Source: Sulfurovum sp. (GTDB lineage: Bacteria; Campylobacterota; Campylobacteria; Campylobacterales; Sulfurovaceae). From it: a stretch of DNA of 7,200 bases. The DNA is taken from positions 1-7,200 of the forward strand of contig QNZV01000122.1 of NCBI GenBank assembly GCA_003978395.1, read 5' to 3'. Below the pieces are notes generated by a model that did not search any database, was not told where the DNA came from, and saw only the letters and a list, made by a program, of their open reading frames with translations. The first letter of the stretch is position 1. The number at the start of each line of letters is the position of its first letter. A program made the translations under genes and the position numbers. Of the stretch, positions 1 to 5,807 are shown piece after piece.

Positions 1-167
1 TCCTAAAAGAGAAAAACTATTCAGACGATGAGCTAAAAGTAAAAATGGTTGAGAGAATTCGAGAAAAAGAGCTGTTTGAAGAGTATGAACCAAGCTTTAC
101 TACTCCACTAATTTTAGCCATTGCAAATATTGGAACTGTTTATGGAGCAGAGTACTTTTTAGGTTAA
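1..167 (+). CDS. C-terminal end of an unrecognised protein (5' truncated by window)
   Basis: An open frame enters from the left edge (first full codon at base 3) and runs about 54 codons to a TAA at 165-167. The visible part is a charged, helix-prone stretch (DDELKVKMVERIREKELFEE) followed by a moderately hydrophobic C-terminal segment containing TPLILAIANIG and ending in AEYFLG. That end could be a final membrane helix. I do not recognise the family from this fragment. The gene converges on the apbE-like gene: the two stop codons share the palindrome TTAA at 164-167, so they overlap tail to tail by 3 bases with no terminator between them. Codon use and the clean frame make it likely to be real; the function is unknown. 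Confidence 0.6.
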   Translation, partial: LKEKNYSDDELKVKMVERIREKELFEEYEPSFTTPLILAIANIGTVYGAEYFLG

Positions 168-985
168 TTTTTCTCAATCTCCAAAGAGTCTAAAATCAAA
201 ATCTTCTCTAAAGAGGTTGTAAGCATAGGCTCTATCATCAAAGCTGTAGAAAATACCCCAGACTCAACAACAGAAGAAGAGATTACTGTTGCAGATAGTA
301 CTTGATATTGTAACTCATTTTTAGAGATAATATGCGAATAGTTTTTATCTTCCACTTCTCTATTACGCTCATAAGAAGCCGAAGTAGTCAACGCTTGATT
401 GCTTATAGTGGTATGCGTTAAATATTCCGTTGGATTAAGAGGATTTTTAATCCCTATAGAGAAATCTTTCCCATTTGGTTTTGAACCAAGAGCATAAATA
501 TCGCCACCAAAATTGACAAGAGCCGACTCTATTTTCTCTTTTTTGAGTATTTTAACAGCTTGGTCTACGGCAAACTCTTTTACAAATCCTCCTAAATCTA
601 TAAGCGTATAAGGATTATCAAAACTAAGTCTATTTTTCTTGATTTTAAAATGCTCCACTCCTACAAATGGCGTTAATCGTCTCATCTCTTTTTCTATCTT
701 CTCTACTGTTGATAGTTTTCTACTTTTACTGAGTGTTCCCATTGTAATATCAAAAGTTCCATTAGTTCTCTTGTAAAAAAGCTTGGCTCGTGTTAGTAAA
801 TCTTTTGTTTGAACATCAAGAAGTTCTGTTTTACGTTGGTTTAAAGAGGATAGATAAGAGTTAGGATTATAAAAATTATATTTAAACTCCAACTCTTTTG
901 CCATTGCCAAGATTCTCTTGGCAATATTACGAGACTTTACCTCATCATTACAATAAATATGAACTTCACAAGGCGAGGTCATCAC
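164..985 (-). CDS. apbE: ApbE-family protein (FAD:protein FMN transferase-like), divergent, start uncertain
   Basis: ApbE enzymes transfer FMN from FAD to a Thr of exported redox proteins, using Mg2+. Counting from the GTG at 985 (273 aa), family landmarks are TNGTFDIT (74-81), IDLGGFVKEFAVD (129-141, usually DLGGIAKGYAVD), VNFGGDIYALG (157-167), SASYER (202-207), YSHII (216-220) and SATVIS...STALM (231-250). Two parts deviate. The DPxTG loop normally following H-I-I/V is replaced by SKNEL. The Mg-binding Asp of the ADxxxT motif aligns with Gly243, although Thr247 is kept. There is no signal peptide, whereas many ApbE proteins are exported lipoproteins. The start is problematic: GTG 985 and ATG 982 lack a Shine-Dalgarno and fall inside the family's first strand (YKFTVMTSPCEVHIY resembles the usual Y-x-F-x-x-MGT). 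A good AAGGA points instead to an ATT at 1015. The gene lies 3' of the PARIS-like pair and probably depends on its transcript. Family assignment is firm; catalytic activity is doubtful. Confidence 0.85.
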   Translation of the reverse strand: MMTSPCEVHIYCNDEVKSRNIAKRILAMAKELEFKYNFYNPNSYLSSLNQRKTELLDVQTKDLLTRAKLFYKRTNGTFDITMGTLSKSRKLSTVEKIEKEMRRLTPFVGVEHFKIKKNRLSFDNPYTLIDLGGFVKEFAVDQAVKILKKEKIESALVNFGGDIYALGSKPNGKDFSIGIKNPLNPTEYLTHTTISNQALTTSASYERNREVEDKNYSHIISKNELQYQVLSATVISSSVVESGVFSTALMIEPMLTTSLEKILILDSLEIEKN

Positions 986-1021
986 TGTGAATTTGTAGAT
1001 GTGTTGTTTTTTAATGAAAAT

Positions 1022-1026
1022 TCCTT
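1022..1026 (-). promoter_or_regulatory. Shine-Dalgarno site for apbE, pointing to a non-canonical ATT start
   Basis: AAGGA on the minus strand (1026 to 1022) overlaps the TAA stop of the upstream ariB-like gene at 1027-1025. Six bases later is ATT (1015-1013), in frame with apbE and adding the residues I/M-KKQHIYKFT before the GTG. No ATG, GTG or TTG lies at the expected spacing. This suggests apbE starts at AUU, or that an ancestral ATG has mutated. Confidence 0.55.
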
Positions 1027-1798
1027 ATAATTGAAAAATAGTTTCAAGTTCAGGAGGGATAAAACTATCTGCTTCCATCAAAAGAGCAATATCTTTAATA
1101 ATATCAGACTCTCTAGGAGGGTTATTAAAAATTCTATTTTTTAGCTCTTTAAAAATCTCTTTTCCTGGTAATTTATCAATGGTTAAACTATTAAATTCTA
1201 TAAGCCATTCATCTATATATTGATTCTCTATCTCATCTATTTTGTTCTGAACTTCAAGATAGTTTATGTTTAATTTTTCTAAAAGAACCATTTTTAAATT
1301 CTCTTCATTTGGAAGTTCACTATTTCTAAGCTTCGATATTCTAGGAAATTTATCAAGATGGCTATTGATTTTAAACTGTAAAAAATCAGCTAAAAATCTT
1401 ACTCTTTTAGAATCTATAATTTTACTAATTTCATTATCAATATGAATACCACTTCGATAATAGTCCAACTGTTTCAGATATGTAGAATTTAAGAGAAGAT
1501 TTTCAACCTCATGAACAAGTAGAAACTTTATCTTATATCTATTCTCTAATCTTTGAACCTCTTCTTCTGTTCTAAAGTCTCTATCAATTAGACAGAAACC
1601 CTCTTGGATAAGTTCTGTCTCGGCATAACAGAGAAGAGTATTAGAAGATCCTAATGGTTGTAAATCAAATTGAGTAACATTTACACCTAAAATTGTTCTA
1701 TAAAAAATAATATCCGAACTATTAGCTTCACCCTCACAATGAATAATTTGTCTATTTCCTGCTGTTGTATTTTCTCTTCTTCCTTGGTTTACTCTCAT
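1025..1798 (-). CDS. ariB: DUF4435/TOPRIM-like protein, candidate AriB effector of a PARIS-type defence system
   Basis: The 257-aa soluble protein has the motif order of DUF4435, a TOPRIM-like family: an N-terminal acidic motif CEGEANSSDIIFY (21-33), the double-Asp motif LIDRDFR (70-76, D72 and D74), and HEVENLLL (96-103). The C-terminal half is helical and charged without a recognised motif. In PARIS, AriB is a TOPRIM nuclease held inactive by the AriA ATPase; when released on sensing phage anti-restriction proteins it cleaves host tRNA. That role is inferred here from domain type and pairing. It is somewhat shorter than the roughly 300 aa I recall for E. coli AriB. Its ATG overlaps the ATPase stop by one base (TAATG), implying coupled translation, and its own stop overlaps the apbE Shine-Dalgarno. 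DUF4435 also occurs with other ATPases, so a related non-PARIS system is possible. Confidence 0.72.
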   Translation of the reverse strand: MRVNQGRRENTTAGNRQIIHCEGEANSSDIIFYRTILGVNVTQFDLQPLGSSNTLLCYAETELIQEGFCLIDRDFRTEEEVQRLENRYKIKFLLVHEVENLLLNSTYLKQLDYYRSGIHIDNEISKIIDSKRVRFLADFLQFKINSHLDKFPRISKLRNSELPNEENLKMVLLEKLNINYLEVQNKIDEIENQYIDEWLIEFNSLTIDKLPGKEIFKELKNRIFNNPPRESDIIKDIALLMEADSFIPPELETIFQL

Positions 1799-2784
1799 TA
1801 TTTGACCAATTCAAACAGTTCTGATTCACTAAGTGATTGATGAATAGTTTCTGAGTGTGTAGCTAAAAATAGTTGTACATTTGGAAAGAGTTTATGAATA
1901 GCATAGAGTAAAATAGATTGCCATTTATCATGTAAGTGTAATTCAGGTTCATCTATTATTATTATAGATTTATTGATGGCATGTGTACAAAGATAGGTAA
2001 AAAATGCAATAATTTCTCGCTCTCCTGAACTTAATTGATCTATATCCACAATACTTTTATCTTCATTTTGTATTAAAAATTTATAATCTTGATTCATATC
2101 ACTTCGTGCAAGTTGTTCTAAAAAAACTTTATTCGGAAAGAATATTTTAAAAGCTTGTTTAATTTTTTCCAAAATTTCTAAATTTTTTTGATTTATAACA
2201 CCAACTTTTTCATCAGTAATAAGGTTTACTAAATATTGTTTGACATTATCATATCTATTTGTAAATTGTAATCCTAAATCATGATTCTTTATAATTGAAG
2301 AATCATTATCTATTTTATTCCAATCTCCTGCATGATGTACTTTCGACGGATAAAATAGACGATATGCAGAAAGAAATTCAATAGAGTGTTTAAATTTTTC
2401 TGAAATTTCGTTCTCTTTTTTTACAGAACAACTTAATCCCTTTTTCTTACTATAGGATAATTGCGTTTCTATTGTATTTAAATTGTCTAATATTTGGATA
2501 TTAATCATGAATTCTTGTTTATTCTTATAAATCCAATTTTTTCCTAATGAAAATTTTTGGATAAAATGCTTTTCTATACTTTTAATATCTATAGGATATA
2601 AAATTGTACTTATAAGTGATAAATAAATTGCTTCTAAAATTGAACTCTTCCCTGACCCATTAATCCCATAAAAAACGATATTATCCAAAATTCTATCACT
2701 ATCAAGGTAGGTAAAATCTAACTCTAAATGTTCAATACCCTTAAAATTTATAATCTCTATTTTTTTTACTTTAACTCTTTCCAT
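1798..2784 (-). CDS. ariA: ABC-type AAA ATPase (AAA_15/AAA_21 class), candidate AriA of a PARIS-type defence system
   Basis: This 328-aa cytoplasmic ATPase starts with the typical IEIINFKGIEHLELDF strand (9-24). It carries a Walker A GINGSGKSS (40-48), an ABC signature LSSGERE (251-257), a Walker B SIIIIDEPELHLH (273-285) and an H-loop ATHSE (308-312). The middle region (about 60-245) is the variable arm; there is no long Rad50 coiled coil and no fused TOPRIM, so it is not an OLD nuclease. Immediately downstream and overlapping by one base is a DUF4435 gene, the ATPase-then-TOPRIM order of PARIS ariA-ariB. In that system AriA forms the ATPase scaffold that senses phage triggers and holds AriB; this is known for PARIS and inferred here. 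A plausible Shine-Dalgarno (AAGG, 7 bases before ATG) precedes the start. Two 60-base rows I counted inside the gene (from 2161 and 2581) are about 17-18% GC, against about 32-37% in rows of neighbouring genes, consistent with acquisition. Confidence 0.75.
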   Translation of the reverse strand: MERVKVKKIEIINFKGIEHLELDFTYLDSDRILDNIVFYGINGSGKSSILEAIYLSLISTILYPIDIKSIEKHFIQKFSLGKNWIYKNKQEFMINIQILDNLNTIETQLSYSKKKGLSCSVKKENEISEKFKHSIEFLSAYRLFYPSKVHHAGDWNKIDNDSSIIKNHDLGLQFTNRYDNVKQYLVNLITDEKVGVINQKNLEILEKIKQAFKIFFPNKVFLEQLARSDMNQDYKFLIQNEDKSIVDIDQLSSGEREIIAFFTYLCTHAINKSIIIIDEPELHLHDKWQSILLYAIHKLFPNVQLFLATHSETIHQSLSESELFELVK

Positions 2785-2827
2785 CTATGACCTTGAACTA
2801 TTATTTAAAATTATTAATAAGGTATTT

Positions 2828-2839
2828 AGTATATCAAAA
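2828..2839 (-). promoter_or_regulatory. Candidate extended -10 promoter for the PARIS-like pair
   Basis: The minus strand reads TTTTGATATACT, matching the T-rich extended -10 (TTTTGnTATAAT) typical of Campylobacterota housekeeping promoters. It lies about 45 bases upstream of the ATPase ATG and downstream of the hairpin terminator closing the DUF3570 operon. The defence pair therefore probably has its own transcript, which also covers apbE. No good -35 hexamer is seen, which is normal for this promoter class. Confidence 0.55.
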
Positions 2840-2857
2840 TAAAACTTTATCACTTAC

Positions 2858-2883
2858 AAAAGAGTACTTTTATGTACTCTTTT
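2858..2883 (-). terminator. Rho-independent, probably bidirectional terminator after the DUF3570 gene
   Basis: AAAAGAGTAC (2858-2867) and GTACTCTTTT (2874-2883) form a perfect 10-bp stem around a 6-base loop (TTTTAT). The stem's outer A/T pairs supply U-tracts on either strand. It begins directly at the stop of the DUF3570 gene (TAA 2886-2884), so it likely ends the tlpA-DUF4266-DUF3570 transcript and separates it from the ATPase gene. Confidence 0.8.
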
Positions 2884-4074
2884 TTAAAATTTATACTTCA
2901 TCCCTCCTGTTATCATACTAGCATCCAATCCCGTAGATTGTGAATAGAATTGTCCTCCTATATTATAGCTAACTTTATCATTCTGTTTAAAGTCCACAGA
3001 GGCTTTATAGGTAATGGCATCAAATTTACTTAAGCGTTCATCACTTGAAGCGTACTCTTCATTTGTAAAAAAGTCTTTTTTCTTATTGTAAAAATTAGCT
3101 TCACTTTGGGTATAAATTCTAAATCCTGCTCCAAGAGTTATCTTTTTATTTAAAGTATAGTAGATGTCATGGTCTATGGTGTGTGATGTTACATCCCAAT
3201 CATCGGTATAAAAACGGTAGTTGGCTTTAAAGCTTAGATTCTCTCCAAACATTGTGATGTATTTTAAATTAGCACCATAAGCTGTTCGTTTATCTGGTCG
3301 ATTCTCGGTTACCAATTTTTGGTTCACTGTGTTGTAATCTCTTACAACATTAGCATGAGGATTGGTTAGGTATCCGTTGTCAAGAATAGTAAATGCTTCA
3401 ATTTTTACAGAGGTGTGGTCGTTGAGTACTTGGCTGATTCCTGCTTGAATATTTAGTGAATTTGACTCCTCTTTTTGAGAAGCACCCGAACCTGTATCGT
3501 ACTTATCATCATCGTCATCATCATCTTTATATCTTTTGTTTTTATCTTCATTTTCTCCATTACCATTAGAAAGAATCTCATTAAAGGCATACGATACACC
3601 AACGTTTATAGATTGATTATGTGATTTATCTGTGTAGTGCATGTATTCTGCTGATACAGACTTTGAGTCAAAATCACTCTCTCTTGAGTAGTCAAATCCT
3701 GTATAGAGTTCATCACGATTTCCAAACCTTGTGGTTAACATAATCGACCCTGCATTTCGTGCTTCATCAAATGTCTGATTATCATAAACATAATCGCCAG
3801 AGTTATCACGACTACTTGCACCAGAAACCGAGTCAGGTTGCCATGATGGAGTTGCACCACTTACTGCATCATGAACAATGTCAGCCTTGATAGTAAAGTC
3901 CGTTCCTATGTCATAACTTGCACTAAAAGATGGAGCAGAAACAGCAACACGGTTATCATTTTCATTGTATTGTAAAAACTCCACAGCCACATAATTTTCG
4001 GCATAAAGAGCATTTGAAGCAACAATGGCAACAGCCGTTATTTTTGAAATTAAATTAAAATTATTTAGTTGCAT
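2884..4074 (-). CDS. DUF3570 outer-membrane beta-barrel protein
   Basis: The 396-aa protein has an N-terminal signal peptide ending near NALYA (cleavage after about residue 25), then alternating amphipathic strands, and ends in Phe as barrels inserted by the BAM machinery usually do. DUF3570 hallmarks are D-AVSGATPSWQPD near residue 70, the NGYLTNPHANVVRDY segment, RTAYGANLKY, and YRFYTDDWDVTSHTIDHD. The exact function is unknown; it is usually found beside DUF4266, thioredoxin and ApbE genes, suggesting a shared envelope redox or metal role. The ATG at 4074 is preferred over TTG at 4080 because GGAGGAGG ends six bases before the ATG but directly abuts the TTG. The gene overlaps the DUF4266 stop by 10 bases. 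Oddity: a loop around residues 175-200 is strongly charged and holds seven consecutive Asp flanked by Lys. A hairpin terminator follows immediately. Confidence 0.88.
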   Translation of the reverse strand: MQLNNFNLISKITAVAIVASNALYAENYVAVEFLQYNENDNRVAVSAPSFSASYDIGTDFTIKADIVHDAVSGATPSWQPDSVSGASSRDNSGDYVYDNQTFDEARNAGSIMLTTRFGNRDELYTGFDYSRESDFDSKSVSAEYMHYTDKSHNQSINVGVSYAFNEILSNGNGENEDKNKRYKDDDDDDDKYDTGSGASQKEESNSLNIQAGISQVLNDHTSVKIEAFTILDNGYLTNPHANVVRDYNTVNQKLVTENRPDKRTAYGANLKYITMFGENLSFKANYRFYTDDWDVTSHTIDHDIYYTLNKKITLGAGFRIYTQSEANFYNKKKDFFTNEEYASSDERLSKFDAITYKASVDFKQNDKVSYNIGGQFYSQSTGLDASMITGGMKYKF

Positions 4075-4286
4075 CCACAACCTCCTCCAGCCACACCAGA
4101 CCCACCCCGTGATGCTTCTTTTGAAAAGTAAACATGCGATTCAAACTTTGTTACTTCGGGGTGTAAGCCTCCAAATTGCATGATTGGTTTAGCTAAAGTC
4201 TCTTTTTCCCAAGGTTTTACCTCTTTGATTAAGGAACAACCCATAAAGAGAAAAATACTTATAGCAAGGAGTAAGATTTTTATCAT
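4065..4286 (-). CDS. DUF4266 small lipoprotein with Gly-rich CGC tail
   Basis: This 73-aa protein has a short lipoprotein signal (hydrophobic residues 3-15, Cys17 in FMGC; the lipobox is slightly off consensus with Phe at -3). The family signature VKPWEKETLAKP follows at 23-34, and the conserved tail SKEASRGGSGVAGGGCGCN fills 55-73 with Cys70 and Cys72. This matches DUF4266 closely. The function is not established; the two tail cysteines could bind metal or be substrates of the neighbouring thioredoxin (inference). Its ATG overlaps the tlpA stop (ATGA, 4286-4283) and its tail codons overlap the start of the DUF3570 gene, so all three are translationally coupled. The GGA-GGA-GG codons of the Gly run double as the Shine-Dalgarno of the next gene. 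Confidence 0.88.
   Translation of the reverse strand: MIKILLLAISIFLFMGCSLIKEVKPWEKETLAKPIMQFGGLHPEVTKFESHVYFSKEASRGGSGVAGGGCGCN
4081..4088 (-). promoter_or_regulatory. Shine-Dalgarno of the DUF3570 gene embedded in DUF4266 Gly codons
   Basis: GGAGGAGG on the minus strand encodes part of the Gly run before CGCN in the DUF4266 tail and ends six bases before ATG 4074. It decides the DUF3570 start in favour of ATG over TTG 4080, which has no spacing. Confidence 0.75.
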
Positions 4287-4726
4287 TTTATCGCCTTGAT
4301 GTCTTCTTTGATTTTTTTATCTATCTCTTCCACAGCACCAAAAATAACATTGAGTATTTGACCATTTTTTACATAATAGACAGCAGGAAATCCAAGAGGA
4401 TTAAAGGTTTCTACCAAACTTTTATCACTATCGTAAACAATAGGAAAAGCGAGTTCTAACTCTTTAACAAATTTTTCTCCATCTTCTTGGTTCTTATCAA
4501 CATTAATACCAATAACTTCAGCTATTTTTTCATTATAAACATTTGTAATAAGGGGTAGTTCTTTTTTACAAGATTTACACCATGAAGCAAAAAAATCCAC
4601 AACATAAACTTTATCTGATTCTAATTTTAATCTATCTTGAATATTCTGAGGAACACTATCTCCTGTTTCAAGTGCCATCAAGGCAACAGTTGAAAAGAGT
4701 AGTGAGTAAAGTATATTTTTTAGCAT
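4283..4726 (-). CDS. Periplasmic TlpA/thioredoxin-like disulfide oxidoreductase
   Basis: The 147-aa protein has an N-terminal signal (residues 1-18, ending VALMA), then a thioredoxin fold with active site WCKSC (49-53) on the strand VYVVDFFASWC, and a cis-Pro loop GFPAVYYV (Pro114). It belongs to the TlpA/ResA-like class, membrane-tethered or periplasmic thiol-disulfide reductases. It is the first gene of the minus-strand operon and overlaps DUF4266 by four bases (ATGA); AAGGA lies about five bases before its ATG. Its likely partner is the CGC-tail lipoprotein encoded next (inference). Transcription probably starts in the divergent region carrying the palindrome and the 11-bp repeats. The general class is clear; I would not assign a specific gene name. 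Confidence 0.88.
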   Translation of the reverse strand: MLKNILYSLLFSTVALMALETGDSVPQNIQDRLKLESDKVYVVDFFASWCKSCKKELPLITNVYNEKIAEVIGINVDKNQEDGEKFVKELELAFPIVYDSDKSLVETFNPLGFPAVYYVKNGQILNVIFGAVEEIDKKIKEDIKAIK

Positions 4727-4753
4727 ATTATTCCTTTGTAATTATCTATTTAC

Positions 4754-4767
4754 AGAAGTATACTTCT
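4754..4767. promoter_or_regulatory. Perfect 14-bp palindrome, candidate operator
   Basis: AGAAGTATACTTCT is a perfect inverted repeat without a spacer, about 28 bases upstream of the tlpA start. It contains TATACT on both strands, usable as a -10 for the minus-strand operon. A dimeric repressor bound here would cover that promoter (inference). Confidence 0.45.
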
Positions 4768-4789
4768 TTTTTATGAAGTTTTTATGAAG
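4768..4789 (-). promoter_or_regulatory. Tandem 11-bp direct repeat, Pho-box-like response-regulator site
   Basis: TTTTTATGAAG occurs twice head to tail (4768-4778 and 4779-4789). On the minus strand this reads CTTCATAAAAA twice. The one-helical-turn period and the TCATAAA core resemble OmpR/PhoB-family sites: the E. coli Pho box has 11-bp repeats around TGTCATAAA, and the C. jejuni PhosR consensus as I recall it is GTTTC-N-AAAA-N-GTTTC. It lies a few bases upstream of the TATACT facing tlpA, as in PhoB-activated promoters, and also upstream of the + strand barrel/binding-protein operon. Confidence 0.45.
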
Positions 4790-4805
4790 CAAAATTTGAA
4801 TATAT

Positions 4806-4811
4806 TATAAT
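4806..4811 (+). promoter_or_regulatory. Candidate -10 element for the + strand barrel/binding-protein operon
   Basis: A perfect TATAAT lies 39 bases before the ATG at 4851, in a T/A-rich context with TTTGAA just upstream. No clear -35 hexamer is seen; the 11-bp repeats occupy the region where an activator could bind. Confidence 0.45.
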
Positions 4812-4850
4812 TCAATATTTTTTATAAAAACATCCCAAAAAAGAGGTTTA

Positions 4851-5807
4851 ATGAAACATCTATTTATCTTTTTTATTCTAATCCATAGCTCTTTTTTATG
4901 GGCAGAAGAAGAGGCTTCTTATGGTTGGAATATTCCTAATAGTTCCATCAATATTGGTGGTTATCTTGATACAACATACGATACAAAGCGAGAAGAAAAA
5001 TTTTTATTTAATGATATTGCATTAATCTTTTCAGCTAACAAAGAGCATTTTAATCTGCTTGGAGAGGTAGAGCTTTCACATATCTCTCTGAATGGAAAGA
5101 GTAACAATCGTTCAGATATTGATTTAAATGTAGAGCGTTTACAGTTAAATTATACTCTAAATGATAAACAGAGTATTCAGATAGGGAGATTTAATTCAGA
5201 TATTGGATATTGGAATCAAGCTCCTATTCCTATCTTACAAGATACAACAACTACACCACATATCGTCGGTAATTTTTTTCCTAAAGCCACCACAGGTGTA
5301 CTATTTCGACAAAACATTAATGAAGAAAATTCTTTTTCTATAACCTTTCAAGATAATAAAGACATTGCACATCAAGATAAAGCCATTCAAGTAAATAGAC
5401 ATCAAGCTTTGGCTTATTATGGAACGCATAATGATTTTTCATGGCGTTTTTCTTTGGGTTCTTACCGAGAAAACAGAAATAAAAAAGCCCGTTATATAGG
5501 TATAGGTTCAGAGTATGATGGCGAAGAGTTTTCCATACAAACTGAACTTTTTAAACAACATTCAGATAAAGATGATGAAAAACCTTATAGTGGATATATT
5601 CAATCAACTTGGCATTTTAAAGAGAAGCAAGATGCTACCTTTCGTTTTGAAAGTTATGAAGATAATGCGTTAGATATAAAAGAAGAGATTTATCTGTTAG
5701 GATATTCCTATCGACCAACCAAAAATACAGCACTCAAAGGCGAATATATTCATCATACAAAACTACCATTAAATCATTTTGTCTACTCTTTTTCGGTACT
5801 CTTTTAA
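4851..5807 (+). CDS. Putative outer-membrane beta-barrel (porin-like) protein
   Basis: The 318-aa protein has a signal peptide (residues 1-18, ending FLWA before EEEASYGW). It then shows repeated alternating hydrophobic/polar strands such as SINIGGYLDTTYD, NLLGEVELSHISL, VERLQLNYTL and QSIQIGRFNSDIGYW, and a C-terminal strand ending in Phe (VYSFSVLF). GRFNSDIGYWN resembles the GR-plus-aromatic strand found in many small porins. I cannot assign a named family. AGAGG sits five bases before the ATG. Its stop overlaps the next start by one base (TAATG), so it is co-translated with the PstS-like protein; together they suggest uptake or sensing of a small, possibly anionic ligand (inference). Confidence 0.75.
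   Translation: MKHLFIFFILIHSSFLWAEEEASYGWNIPNSSINIGGYLDTTYDTKREEKFLFNDIALIFSANKEHFNLLGEVELSHISLNGKSNNRSDIDLNVERLQLNYTLNDKQSIQIGRFNSDIGYWNQAPIPILQDTTTTPHIVGNFFPKATTGVLFRQNINEENSFSITFQDNKDIAHQDKAIQVNRHQALAYYGTHNDFSWRFSLGSYRENRNKKARYIGIGSEYDGEEFSIQTELFKQHSDKDDEKPYSGYIQSTWHFKEKQDATFRFESYEDNALDIKEEIYLLGYSYRPTKNTALKGEYIHHTKLPLNHFVYSFSVLF

Noticed and set aside
1798..2784. The ATPase as an OLD-family nuclease or a RecF/SMC repair protein.
   Set aside because: There is no fused TOPRIM domain at the C-terminus, which ends soon after the H-loop, and no long coiled coil. The TOPRIM-like function is in the separate downstream gene.
4075..4080. TTG at 4080 as start of the DUF3570 protein.
   Set aside because: The Shine-Dalgarno GGAGGAGG directly abuts the TTG; the ATG at 4074 has ideal spacing and gives a cleaner signal peptide.
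4754..4767. The 14-bp palindrome as a terminator hairpin.
   Set aside because: It has no loop sequence between its arms and lies upstream of the genes on both sides, so an operator is more likely.
4582..4776. A 64-codon open frame on the + strand, antisense to tlpA.
   Set aside because: It lies inside a well-supported thioredoxin gene on the other strand, has no recognisable domain or ribosome-binding site, and reads as low-complexity hydrophobic sequence. It is a shadow frame.
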